Assembly (NCBI GenBank): GCA_050012675.1
Contig: JBEKGS010000009.1
Location: 1 to 64,000, forward strand
Direction of reading: 5' to 3'
Length of the DNA stretch: 64,000 nucleotides
Source of the DNA: Fen-455 sp050012675
GTDB lineage: Bacteria; Actinomycetota; Acidimicrobiia; Acidimicrobiales; Bog-793
In this document: piece by piece, positions 28,044 through 36,416 of the stretch
How positions within the stretch are numbered: the stretch's first letter is position 1
Layout of the letters: every line of letters starts with the position of its first letter
The notes under the pieces: model-generated
What the model was told of the DNA's origin: nothing
Database searches by the model: none
Seen by the model: the letters and a program-made list of their open reading frames with translations, nothing else
Program-made: the position numbers and the translations under genes

Positions 28044-29240
28044 GTGAGCCAGCTGCCGGGCGTAGCAGATGCCGGCGCTCGGCCGCCTCGGTGGCCGGCG
28101 ACGCTCGGTGAGGTGGCGACCTCGTATCTCCGCCTGGGCACGACAGCATTCGGCGGACCCGCTTCGCACATCGCGATGATGCGCTCCGAGCTCGTCATGC
28201 GCAGGCACTGGGTGAGCGAGCAGGACCTCCTCGATTTCATCGGGGCCGCGAGCCTGCTTCCTGGGCCGACCTCGACCGAGGTCGCCCTCATGTTGGCCCG
28301 CCGCCGGCGAGGTTGGGCGGGCCTGCTTGTCGGGGGCAGCTGTTTCATCATCCCGTCGATGCTTCTCGTGCTGGTCCTTTCCTGGGCTTACGTGCGTTAC
28401 GGGACGACGCAGGCGGGCACCGGCGTGCTGTTCGGCGTCAAGCCGGTGGTCGTGGCCATCATCGCCAGCGCGATGGTGGGATTGGCGAGGACCGCCGTCA
28501 AACGCCTCGTTCTCGCTCTGGTCGGCGGCGCCTGCCTTGTGGCGTACTTTCTGGGCGTCGGCCCGCTGGCGATCCTTCTCGGCGCCGCTCTCGTCGTCAC
28601 TCTCGCCGACAACGGCCGCACGCTGTTACGAGGCGCCCCGGGTGGCGCGGCTATCGCCGTTCCGGTGCTTGCCAGGCTGAACCTCCAGGCCCACGCGGGA
28701 TCCCGGAATTTCGCGCGGGCCTCGCTCGTGGCGGTGTTCCTCGAGTTCTTGAAGCTCGGCGCCATCGTCTTCGGGTCCGGCTACGTGCTCGTCTCGTATC
28801 TCCACGGCGATCTCGTTCTCGGCAACCATTGGCTGACACAGTCGCAGCTGCTGGCGACAGTGGCCATCGGGCAGGTGACCCCGGGGCCGGTGTTCACGAC
28901 GGCGACCTCGATCGGCTATCTGGTCGGTGGCCTGCCCGGTGCCTTGCTCGCCACTCTGGCCATCTTCCTGCCGTCGTTCGTGCTCGTCGCCGCCCTCATG
29001 CCCTTTTTGGGACGCGCGAGGCGCTCGGTGTGGAGCGCGTCGGCTCTCGACGGGGTCAATGTCGCCGCCGTGGCCCTCATGACCGGCGTCAGCGTGCAAC
29101 TCGGCCGAGCAAGCCTGGTCGACTGGGTCACTGTGCTCACCGGATTGTGCAGTCTGGGACTGATCCTGCGGTGGCGGGTGAACGCGACTTGGCTCGTTCT
29201 CGCAGGCGCGGGCGTCGGCCTCTTGCACGCTTTGGCCTGA
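28044..29240 (+). CDS. chrA: Chromate-transporter (CHR) family membrane protein
   Basis: 398-residue two-domain CHR protein with about ten to twelve hydrophobic helices. The first repeat has SYLRLGTTAFGGPASHIAMM and FIGAASLLPGPTSTEVA. The second has FLKLGAIVFGSGYVLVSYL and VAIGQVTPGPVFTTAT. The paired FGGP / PGP motifs are diagnostic of ChrA. Function is chromate/sulfate antiport in characterised members; the real substrate here is unknown. It starts with GTG at 28044. Its stop lies 37 bp from the convergent NUDIX gene. Confidence 0.88.
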   Translation: MSQLPGVADAGARPPRWPATLGEVATSYLRLGTTAFGGPASHIAMMRSELVMRRHWVSEQDLLDFIGAASLLPGPTSTEVALMLARRRRGWAGLLVGGSCFIIPSMLLVLVLSWAYVRYGTTQAGTGVLFGVKPVVVAIIASAMVGLARTAVKRLVLALVGGACLVAYFLGVGPLAILLGAALVVTLADNGRTLLRGAPGGAAIAVPVLARLNLQAHAGSRNFARASLVAVFLEFLKLGAIVFGSGYVLVSYLHGDLVLGNHWLTQSQLLATVAIGQVTPGPVFTTATSIGYLVGGLPGALLATLAIFLPSFVLVAALMPFLGRARRSVWSASALDGVNVAAVALMTGVSVQLGRASLVDWVTVLTGLCSLGLILRWRVNATWLVLAGAGVGLLHALA

Positions 29241-29277
29241 GACCGGCCCGGCCGGCTCGCTGGCCACTGGTTGATCG

Positions 29278-29706
29278 TCAAAGAGTGCCGACGGACGCGA
29301 GCAGGTCCCGGTCGTGCGAGTAGCTGAGCAGGGCTGGGGCGTCTGCGAGCGACGGCCAGCGGAGCTCGTCAACTTCTGCGGTGGGCTCGAAAGCACCCGC
29401 GACAGGCTGCATGAGCCAGTAGGAGACGACCTTCAGGCGGCCCCGGCGATCGGCGTACTCGACCTGGCCGACGAACCTGCCGAGGTGGCAGCTGAAGCCC
29501 GTTTCCTCGCGCACCTCCCTGAGAGCGCACTCGGTGGCGGTCTCGTCGAGCTCGAGCTTGCCCTTGGGCAGCGACCAGTCGAGGTGCTCGGGGCGGTGCA
29601 CGACGGCGACCTCCCAACCGCCCGAGTCGCCGGCGCGAAGGACGATCCCTCCCGCGGCGTGCACGACATCGGGGCCGGCGGGCCCGCCAGGCGGTGGCTC
29701 GCTCAT
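29278..29706 (-). CDS. NUDIX hydrolase
   Basis: 142 residues with a full Nudix box: G-x5-E-x7-REVREETGF within GKLELDETATEC and the following residues. The preceding strand reads RPEHLDWSLPKGKL, as in MutT/diadenosine-polyphosphate hydrolases of actinobacteria. It likely hydrolyses a nucleoside diphosphate linked to another moiety. The start at ATG 29706 fits a family N-terminus (AAGGIVLRAG). A far longer open frame in phase (to 31593) is antisense to the CHAD gene and is not used. Divergent from CYTH-CHAD across 63 bp. Confidence 0.88.
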   Translation of the reverse strand: MSEPPPGGPAGPDVVHAAGGIVLRAGDSGGWEVAVVHRPEHLDWSLPKGKLELDETATECALREVREETGFSCHLGRFVGQVEYADRRGRLKVVSYWLMQPVAGAFEPTAEVDELRWPSLADAPALLSYSHDRDLLASVGTL

Positions 29707-29769
29707 AGGCCCGACGGTAACCGATGGCGCCCTGAAGGAATCTCGTCCTATGCGGCTAGCTTGTATCCC

Positions 29770-31686
29770 ATGTCCGCACCAGGGGAGTCTCGAACGGACA
29801 TCGAGGTCGAGTGGCAGCTCGACGCCCTCGACCTGCGGCCGGTCGAACGCTGGCTGGCCTTGCGCACAGGTCTTACGACCCTTGTCGAGCCGGTCCTGGG
29901 ACTCGGGATCGTCCCGGGCGCACCCAAGCGGCTTGTCGACGACTATGTGGACACCGAGGACTGGCGGATGGGCCGGGCCGGTTACGTCCTTCGCGTGAGA
30001 AGGCGTGCAGGGCGCTTGGAGGCGACGCTCAAGGACCTCGCCACCGCTACGAAAGGACTGCGCCGCCGCCTCGAGGTGACCCAACCTCTGCCCGCGTCCG
30101 GCCTGTTGGGCCTTGACCGCACGGGCGAGGTCGGGTGGCGTGTGGACGCCCTCGTCGGAGCGCGTGACTTGAACCAGGTGCTCGAAGTGCGGACTCGGCG
30201 CCGGCCTTTCGATCTCACGATCCACGGTGAGAAGATCGGTGAGCTCGCGTTGGACGACACCGTCATCGCGATCGGCCATGAGCGACGACGGCTCCGCCTG
30301 ACTCGCGTCGAGGTTGAGGTGCGGCCTGCGTGGGTGGATGCGATGCAACCGTTCGTGGAGAGGTTGCGACGCGAGTGCGGCCTTCAGCCGGCAACCCTCT
30401 CCAAGTTCGAGGCCGGCCTGATGGCGGCCGGGATCAGCATCCCGGGACTGCCTGATCTCGGGCCGATCGCCGTGTCTGCGGACTCGACCCTCGGCGAGCT
30501 CGCCTACCGGGTGTTGCGCCGGGAGGCATCGGCGATGCTCGCCCACGTGCCCGGCACCCGCCTCGGGGAGGACATCGAGTCGCTCCACCAGATGAGGGTG
30601 GCGACGAGGCGGATGCGGGCCGGGATGGAGATGTTCGCCACGGTTCTCCCCGTCAGGGCTCAGCGCCTGCGTGCCGAGCTGGGCTGGCTGGCGGCGCTGC
30701 TCGGCGAGGTGCGCGACCTGGACATCCAGCTCGGCCGTTTCGACGACTGGACCGAGGAGATGCCGGGCGATCATCGCGAGGCCCTGGACGAGCTGGCCGA
30801 CCTGCTCGCCGGCCACCGCGTGCTGGCGAGAAGGGCCCTGCTCGAGGCCCTGGACTCGCGGCGCTACGAGCGGCTCGTGAGCGGACTCGTGGCCATGCTC
30901 GCACAGGGTCCCTCGCCACGTTCTGTCGCGTGCCGCGTCCCTGCGGTGACGGCCATGCCGACACTGATCTGCGAGAGGCACAGTGCGGCCAGGAAGGCTG
31001 CCGGACGGGCCAAGCGGTCGGGGGTGGCGGCCGACTACCACCGGCTGCGTATCCGCGCCAAGAGGCTCCGTTACTCGCTCGAGTTCGCCACGGGCCTTTA
31101 CAACGGTGAATTGAAGGGCTTCATCCGCCAGATGACGCGGCTGCAAGATGCCCTCGGCTCCATGCAGGATGCCGCCGTCGCCTCCTCGCGCCTCGAGGCG
31201 ATCGCCCTCACCGAGGAGGGTGCCTCGCTTTCGCGTGCCGCCGTCTTCGCCATGGGTGGTGTCGCCAGGCAGTACCGCATCGAGGCCGAGCATCTCCTCG
31301 ACGGCATGCCCGAGCTTGTCAAGCTGCTGAAGGGCAAGGAATGGAAACGGGCCAGGTCCTTGATGGAGCTGCGCCTGAAGGCTGCGACGCCCCTCGTCGG
31401 CCCGCTCGGGACAGCCACCGGCGCCCGGGGGGACTACCTGGCGGGCCGTGCGCGTCCGGCGCTTTCCCCCCCCGCCCTGGGCGCTTTTTCCGCGCCGCCC
31501 CCGGGACCTGTCCCCGAGCGGTCGCCTGAGGCCGAGACGGGCTCCACGGCCGGCGCGCCGGGCGGGGAGACCCCACCTGCCCCGGACGGCCAAGCAAAGC
31601 AGACAGACGAGGCAGGGCCTTCGGAGCTGCCGGCGCCGAACGGCTCGACGATCACACCGATCCGCCGTCAGGTTGCTCCCGGCTGA
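29770..31686 (+). CDS. CYTH-CHAD domain protein (polyphosphate-associated)
   Basis: 638 residues. The CYTH-like triphosphate-tunnel domain spans about 1-205: it opens IEVEWQLDALDLR and has DDYVDTEDWRMGRAGYVLRVRR, and the usual ExExK motif is altered (EVEWQ). The CHAD domain runs from about 235-510, with SLHQMRVATRRMRAGMEMF, then RLRIRAKRLRYSLEF, rich in conserved His and Arg that bind polyphosphate. About 110 C-terminal residues are Pro/Ala-rich and probably disordered. CYTH-CHAD proteins associate with polyphosphate granules. The enzymatic activity of this copy is uncertain because of the altered CYTH motif. The 3' end overlaps the DprA-like gene by 14 bp. Confidence 0.85.
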   Translation: MSAPGESRTDIEVEWQLDALDLRPVERWLALRTGLTTLVEPVLGLGIVPGAPKRLVDDYVDTEDWRMGRAGYVLRVRRRAGRLEATLKDLATATKGLRRRLEVTQPLPASGLLGLDRTGEVGWRVDALVGARDLNQVLEVRTRRRPFDLTIHGEKIGELALDDTVIAIGHERRRLRLTRVEVEVRPAWVDAMQPFVERLRRECGLQPATLSKFEAGLMAAGISIPGLPDLGPIAVSADSTLGELAYRVLRREASAMLAHVPGTRLGEDIESLHQMRVATRRMRAGMEMFATVLPVRAQRLRAELGWLAALLGEVRDLDIQLGRFDDWTEEMPGDHREALDELADLLAGHRVLARRALLEALDSRRYERLVSGLVAMLAQGPSPRSVACRVPAVTAMPTLICERHSAARKAAGRAKRSGVAADYHRLRIRAKRLRYSLEFATGLYNGELKGFIRQMTRLQDALGSMQDAAVASSRLEAIALTEEGASLSRAAVFAMGGVARQYRIEAEHLLDGMPELVKLLKGKEWKRARSLMELRLKAATPLVGPLGTATGARGDYLAGRARPALSPPALGAFSAPPPGPVPERSPEAETGSTAGAPGGETPPAPDGQAKQTDEAGPSELPAPNGSTITPIRRQVAPG

Positions 31687-32443
31687 GGCGATCCGGATCG
31701 GCTCGCCCGGCTACCCGGCCGGGCTGGCTTGCATTCCCTCGCCTCCTGAGATCCTTTGGGTAAAAGGTGTGCCGCCACCTGAGGGCACCGTGGCCATAGT
31801 GGGCACGCGCCACCCGACGCGCTTTGGGCGCGACGTGGCGCAAAGGGCCGCCCGAGTGGCCGTCACCTCGGGGCTCGGTGTCGTCTCGGGCCTCGCGAGG
31901 GGAATCGACACGGTCGCCCACGAGACGGCGTTGGAGGCGGGTGGCAGCACGTGGGCCGTGCTGGGCTCGGGTGTGGACGTGCCCACGCCGGTCTCCAACA
32001 AGGGCCTCGCCGAAGACATCCTCGCTCGCGGCGGCGGCCTTGTGTCCGAGCTCCCCCCGACTACCCCGGTCAGCCGGTGCAATCTCGTTGCCCGTGACCG
32101 CATTCAGTCAGGGCTCTCGCTCGCCGTGGTCATCTGCCAGTGCGAGACGTCGTCGGGAACCATGCACACCGCCCGCTTTGCCGTGGCACAGGGACGGCCC
32201 CTGGTTGTGGTCCGCCCCCGAGGCGACGACGCGGCGGTGATGGCGAGCAGCGGCAATGTCGCGCTCGCCGACCCGGGCGGTTGCGACCCCGCGCTCTTGG
32301 CGGCGAGGGGAGAGGTGGCCGAGCTGGTACGCGCGCGCAGGCCCGTGGCGGACGTCGTCGTCGATGACCCGGAGGAGCTCGCCGAGCTCTTCGGGCGCCT
32401 CCTCAGCGCTCAGCGGCGCCGTTCCAGGAGCCCGCGGATGTAG
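31673..32443 (+). CDS. Short DprA/Smf-like DNA-processing protein
   Basis: 256 residues of Rossmann-type DprA fold: VAIVGTRHPTRFG, VVSGLARGIDTVAHETAL, TWAVLGSGVDVPTPVSNKGL, and VARDRIQSGLSLAVVI, where most DprA have RNRIISGLS. DprA loads RecA on incoming single-stranded DNA. The usual length is about 360 because of flanking SAM-like and winged-helix domains; both are missing here, so this is a core-only version outside the usual topA-codA context. The only in-frame start that keeps the fold is TTG 31673, which overlaps the CHAD gene. Its 3' end overlaps the convergent DinB-like gene by 34 bp. Confidence 0.75.
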   Translation: MLPAEAIRIGSPGYPAGLACIPSPPEILWVKGVPPPEGTVAIVGTRHPTRFGRDVAQRAARVAVTSGLGVVSGLARGIDTVAHETALEAGGSTWAVLGSGVDVPTPVSNKGLAEDILARGGGLVSELPPTTPVSRCNLVARDRIQSGLSLAVVICQCETSSGTMHTARFAVAQGRPLVVVRPRGDDAAVMASSGNVALADPGGCDPALLAARGEVAELVRARRPVADVVVDDPEELAELFGRLLSAQRRRSRSPRM

Positions 32444-32919
32444 GCGGCCTGCCCGGCGTGTTGCAGATCGTCGGCGATCACGCTCACAAGCCTCACCCCG
32501 AGGGTGACCGGTGGGTCCCATCGCTCGTCCACGACCCGGTCCAAGTCGGCCTCGGACAGGTGCTGTACGAACCGGAGCGTGTTCGCGTGGACGGCTCGGA
32601 AGTACCCGCCGAGCAGCTCCGCATCGGCGGTGACTGAGCCAACCTGGTTGGGGCGATGGCCGTAGCCGGTGTCGGAGCTCTCGAGCGGGAGGGCGAAGCG
32701 CTGGGCGAAGCCCGAGGAGGTCCAGACCTGCTCGGTTCCGGCGACCTCGGAGATGTGGTCGTCCTGGACCCGGGTGAGGTGCCACACGAGCCAGGCGATC
32801 GAGTTCGCCTCGGGGTCGATCCGGGCGGTCAACTCGGCGGTCGAGAGATCGGCCAGCACTTCTTTCACGATCTCGTGGATACGCCCGAAACCGTCGCTCA
32901 ACAGCTCAGTGCTTGTCAT
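32410..32919 (-). CDS. DinB-family protein (mycothiol-transferase-like)
   Basis: 169 residues forming a four-helix DinB/DUF664-type bundle. Metal-binding His residues are probably in AWLVWHLTRVQDDH and in the C-terminal VIADDLQHAGQAAYIRGL. Actinobacterial relatives include thiol-dependent transferases using mycothiol and uncharacterised stress proteins. No substrate is evident. The 3' end overlaps the DprA-like gene on the opposite strand by 34 bp. Confidence 0.82.
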   Translation of the reverse strand: MTSTELLSDGFGRIHEIVKEVLADLSTAELTARIDPEANSIAWLVWHLTRVQDDHISEVAGTEQVWTSSGFAQRFALPLESSDTGYGHRPNQVGSVTADAELLGGYFRAVHANTLRFVQHLSEADLDRVVDERWDPPVTLGVRLVSVIADDLQHAGQAAYIRGLLERRR

Positions 32920-32985
32920 CTCGGTGCCTCCTCAGTGCATGGGGACCCCGCGAACTTAATGGGGCCGAGCCATGATTGCGCCAGC

Positions 32986-34398
32986 TCATCGTGCCCGCGA
33001 CCGCTTGAGGTCGGCGAGCACGGCGCGGGCCGCTCCCACCCCGCACATGCCGTGCACGCCGCCACCAGGAGGCGTGGAGGCGGAGCAGAGGTAGATCCCC
33101 GGTGCGCCGGTGCGGTAGGGGTTCCAGCGCATCGTCGGGCGGAAGATGGTCTGGCGCAGCGTGCCCGCGCCGCCGCTGATGTCACCGCCGACGTAGTTGG
33201 GGTTGTGGGCCTCGAGGTCCATGGCCGTCATCGTCGAACGCGCTAACACGAGGTCGCGAAAGCCGGGCGCGAACCGTTCCACCTGGGCTTCGACGCGCTC
33301 TGTCATGTCGAGCGTCGAGCCCCGGGGAACGTGGCAGTAGGCCCAGAGCGTCTCTTGGCCGGCCGGTGCCCGGGTCGGGTCGGCGACGCCGGGCTGGACG
33401 ACGAGGCAGTAGGGGCGGTCGCTGTGCCGCCCGGAGGCGACGTCAGCCTCGCTTGCGGCCACCTCCTCGAAACTGCCCCCGAGGTGCACCGTCCCCGCGT
33501 GCCGGCAGACCGGTGCCGTCCACGGGACAGGGCCGGAGAGCGCCCAGTCGACCTTGCAGACTCCCGGACCGTGGCGGAAGCGGTTCGCGGCATTGCGGTA
33601 ACGGGTGGGGAGCTCGGGTCCGGCAACGGCGACAAGGGTTTCAACGGAGGTGTCGAACAGCATCGCCCGGGCGCCTCGCAGCTCGGCGAGGTCTCTCACC
33701 GAGCTCCCGGTGTGGACGGTTCCTCCGTTCGCGTCAAGCTCGCTCAAGAGGGCGTCGACGAGACGGGCGCTTCCCCCTTTGACGAGGGGCCAGCCTGCGG
33801 CGTGGGCGGTGATCGTGAGGAAGATGGCGAAGGCGGCGGTCAAAGGGGTCTCGAGCGGCAGCATGGCGTGGGCGCCGACACCGGCCAGCAGTCCCCTCGC
33901 CTCCTCGGTCGCGAACCGTCTCACGAGGTGGGCGACCGACGCCAGCCCGGCCAGCCCGAAGCGGGCCATCGCAACCGGGTCACGCGGGGGGGAGCGCAGC
34001 GGTGCCAGCACAGTCGGGACGATGGTCGCAGCCGCCCCTACGAGAGGCCCGAACAAGCGGGCGTAGGTGTCGCCGTCTCGGCCGAGGGCCTCTGTGGTCT
34101 CCTCGAGGCTGGCGAACACAGCTCCCGCGCGACCGTCCTCGAGCGGGTGGGCGAAAGCCACTTCGGGCCTCACAAGCTCCACGCCCAGACGCTCGAGGCC
34201 GAGGTCCACGAAGAACGGCGACAAAGGCGCCATGGACTGGACAGTCGAGCAGACGTCGTGACGGAAGCCCGGCAAGGTGAGCTCCTCGGTCCGGCACCCT
34301 CCGCCCGCGACCGAGGCACCCTCGAAGACCTCCACGGCCAGTCCGGCGCGTGCCAGTACGAGCGCGGCCGCCAGACCATTGGGGCCGGATCCGACCAC
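32986..34398 (-). CDS. FAD/NAD(P)-dependent oxidoreductase, phytoene desaturase-like
   Basis: 470 residues. The dinucleotide-binding motif VGSGPNGLAAALVLARAG starts at residue 2 and leads into VEVFEGASVAGGGCRTEEL. The C-terminal FAD contact is GAPGIYLCSASTPPGGGVHG, as in CrtI-like desaturases and polyprenyl-saturating reductases. GTG 34398 leaves no residues before the first strand. In-frame sequence upstream (PDAVV) would suit the fold, but it has no ordinary start before a stop, so a CTG or an error is possible. No carotenoid genes are adjacent. Confidence 0.85.
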   Translation of the reverse strand: MVGSGPNGLAAALVLARAGLAVEVFEGASVAGGGCRTEELTLPGFRHDVCSTVQSMAPLSPFFVDLGLERLGVELVRPEVAFAHPLEDGRAGAVFASLEETTEALGRDGDTYARLFGPLVGAAATIVPTVLAPLRSPPRDPVAMARFGLAGLASVAHLVRRFATEEARGLLAGVGAHAMLPLETPLTAAFAIFLTITAHAAGWPLVKGGSARLVDALLSELDANGGTVHTGSSVRDLAELRGARAMLFDTSVETLVAVAGPELPTRYRNAANRFRHGPGVCKVDWALSGPVPWTAPVCRHAGTVHLGGSFEEVAASEADVASGRHSDRPYCLVVQPGVADPTRAPAGQETLWAYCHVPRGSTLDMTERVEAQVERFAPGFRDLVLARSTMTAMDLEAHNPNYVGGDISGGAGTLRQTIFRPTMRWNPYRTGAPGIYLCSASTPPGGGVHGMCGVGAARAVLADLKRSRAR

Positions 34399-34431
34399 GA
34401 CGGCGTCAGGCGCGCCCAGTGCCGTTCAACC

Positions 34432-35271
34432 TCACAACTGGAGCACCAACGACTCCGCGGCGACGACGACCTGCGTCTCGGCGTCGAAGCGTTTCTCCAG
34501 CTCGTCGAGGGCGTTGTCGGTGCGGTCGGGCTGGTGGTGGAACAGGACGACTCGGCGGGCGCCGCCGCGACGCCCGAGCGCCACGGCGTACTCGGCCGCG
34601 GCGTGTCCGAAGGACGCGCCGGTGCTGAGCTCGTCGGCCATCAGCTGGGCATCGTGGACGAGGGCGTCGGCCCCCTCGGCGAGCTCCAGTGCGGCGGGGT
34701 GGTACTCGCCCCAGCCGTCGGGACCAGGGCCGACAAGGGTGGGACAGTGGTCCGGCATGTAGGTGAGCACCGAGGTCCCGTCGCTCACGCGGTATCCGTA
34801 GGTGCGTCCTCCTTTGTGGGGGATCTCCGAGGCCGTGACGGTGAAGCCCTCTAGTTGGATGACGCCCGGTGCCAGGTTCCGGAAGCTCCACCTGCCGCGG
34901 AGGCCCTCGGGGCCGATGGGGAAATGCGGCGGCGACATCCCCCGGGCGAGCACCTCAGAAGCGCTCGCAGCCCCGGGCTGTTCGGGCAGGTACAAGTCCA
35001 CGCGGGAGTCGTCCCGGTCCCCGGCGGTGAAAAAAGGCAGGCCGTGGACGTGATCCCAGTGCAGATGAGTGAGCACGACCGTGCCGTCGAAGGCCGTGCC
35101 GCCCAACAGCGTGCCCACGCGTCTGATGCCGGTGCCGGCGTCCAGCAAGAGGCTGGGCGCCGCCTCGCCGTCGCGGGCGATCGCGACGCAAGAGGTGTAC
35201 CCGCCGTAGCGGACGAAGTCTTCACCCGGCGCGGGGGTCGAGCCTCTGACACCCAGGAAATGGGCTCGCAC
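34432..35271 (-). CDS. MBL-fold metallo-hydrolase
   Basis: 279 residues of the beta-lactamase-fold class that opens MRAHFLGVRGSTPAPGEDF and has the RYGGYTSCVAI segment. Metal site: HLHWDHVHGLPFF (HxHxDH), LVHDAQL, SFGHAA and LFHHQP, a complete di-metal set as in RNase Z/PhnP-type phosphodiesterases. It lies 5 bp after a cyclic-nucleotide-binding protein and close to an adenylate cyclase. A cyclic-nucleotide phosphodiesterase role is therefore possible; an MBL protein in mycobacteria has been reported to hydrolyse cAMP. That link is an inference from context. Confidence 0.85.
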   Translation of the reverse strand: MRAHFLGVRGSTPAPGEDFVRYGGYTSCVAIARDGEAAPSLLLDAGTGIRRVGTLLGGTAFDGTVVLTHLHWDHVHGLPFFTAGDRDDSRVDLYLPEQPGAASASEVLARGMSPPHFPIGPEGLRGRWSFRNLAPGVIQLEGFTVTASEIPHKGGRTYGYRVSDGTSVLTYMPDHCPTLVGPGPDGWGEYHPAALELAEGADALVHDAQLMADELSTGASFGHAAAEYAVALGRRGGARRVVLFHHQPDRTDNALDELEKRFDAETQVVVAAESLVLQL

Positions 35272-35276
35272 CCGGG

Positions 35277-36281
35277 TCAGCCCGCTCCCGCATGCTCGCG
35301 ACGGTGCCCGGTGGACAGCTCCTCGAGCGCTGAGCGGTCCAGCGCCTCAGCCGGGACTGATGCCACCCTGCACGAGGTCACCGCGACGATCGAGGAAGTG
35401 CGCTCTCCGCCTTCGAGATGGGCACGCTCGCCCAACAGCGCGCCCGGTCCGTACTCAGCCAGGCGTTTTCCCTCGACCTCGACGCGCAGCACGCCGTCGA
35501 GGACCAGGTACACCTCTGAGCCCTTGTCACCCTGGCGTATCAGGTAGGTTCCCGACTTCACCTTCTTGATCTTAGGTTTGGCGGCCCCGTGCATCAGTTG
35601 TGCGGACAAGGACCGCTCGAGGGCGGACTCGACGACGGTGACCAGAGCCTCGGAATCCTGGTCGCCCCAGGGGGTGTGAGTCCCGAAGGACTTGCGGTAC
35701 CAGTCCTTGAAGTCGATGAGACCCGACTTGGCCTCGAGACGGCCCTCGTGGTCGTAGACCCAATGGCGTGGGAACCTGCTGGCGCCGATGAGCGACCCCT
35801 CGGCCCGGCCGTCGGCGTACAAGGTGAGCGAGAGCGTGGTCCACGCCAACGGGGCCTGCCACTGGACGAACGGTGCCCGGCGGACGCGTCGTGGTGCGGG
35901 CATGCCGGTACGGCCCCCGGCTGTCTGGACGAACCGCCTCCAGCCGTCGCCGCGCTCGACCTTGCGCTGGATGTCGGGGAGAGCGACCGCCTGGAAGACG
36001 TGGCTCAGGCCGCCGATGCGCACCGTGGTGCTCCCGATCTGGCCACCGCCCGAATAGCCGGCATTGGTGATCTTGCCTGCGCGGTCCACCTCCACCCAGG
36101 CCTCCAGGCGGTTGGCGAAGCGGAAGCGGTCGGCTCGCCTGAGCTCGTCGAGGTCGCCGAGGACTTCAGGTGGCGGCGGGTCGTAGTGGGCCATCCCGGC
36201 GTCGAAGGGCAGGCGGGTACCGCCCGCCACGGCTTCGGAGGGGATCCAAGACAGCGAGGTGATGGAGCTTTCGTATCGCAT
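35277..36281 (-). CDS. Cyclic-nucleotide-binding domain protein with novel N-terminal region
   Basis: 334 residues. About 210 N-terminal residues are rich in Trp and beta-strand pattern and match no family that I recognise. Residues ~225-315 are a cyclic-nucleotide-binding domain: SGTYLIRQGDKGSEVYLVLDG, and the phosphate-binding cassette GERAHLEGGERTSS, where the Glu and Arg contact cAMP/cGMP ribose and phosphate. No DNA-binding domain is present, so it is not a CRP. It is divergent (135 bp) from the receiver-cyclase and directly followed by the MBL hydrolase. Confidence 0.8.
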   Translation of the reverse strand: MRYESSITSLSWIPSEAVAGGTRLPFDAGMAHYDPPPPEVLGDLDELRRADRFRFANRLEAWVEVDRAGKITNAGYSGGGQIGSTTVRIGGLSHVFQAVALPDIQRKVERGDGWRRFVQTAGGRTGMPAPRRVRRAPFVQWQAPLAWTTLSLTLYADGRAEGSLIGASRFPRHWVYDHEGRLEAKSGLIDFKDWYRKSFGTHTPWGDQDSEALVTVVESALERSLSAQLMHGAAKPKIKKVKSGTYLIRQGDKGSEVYLVLDGVLRVEVEGKRLAEYGPGALLGERAHLEGGERTSSIVAVTSCRVASVPAEALDRSALEELSTGHRREHAGAG

Positions 36282-36416
36282 AGGGCCATGATCTGCCGGT
36301 TGCCCAGCAGCTAGAAGGGTGTTGCCCAGACGCCGGGGGTGGTCCTAACACCCCCTTTCGCCCGGTGGCCTCCCCCCTTTCTCGTGGGGTCGGAGTGTGC
36401 GACAACTTAGAGTGAC

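Noticed and set aside
29278..31593. 771-codon open frame on the minus strand
   Set aside because: Only its last 142 codons (NUDIX) are real; the rest is antisense to the CYTH-CHAD gene.
33331..34854. 507-codon open frame on the plus strand
   Set aside because: Antisense to the desaturase-like and MBL genes; no family sequence.
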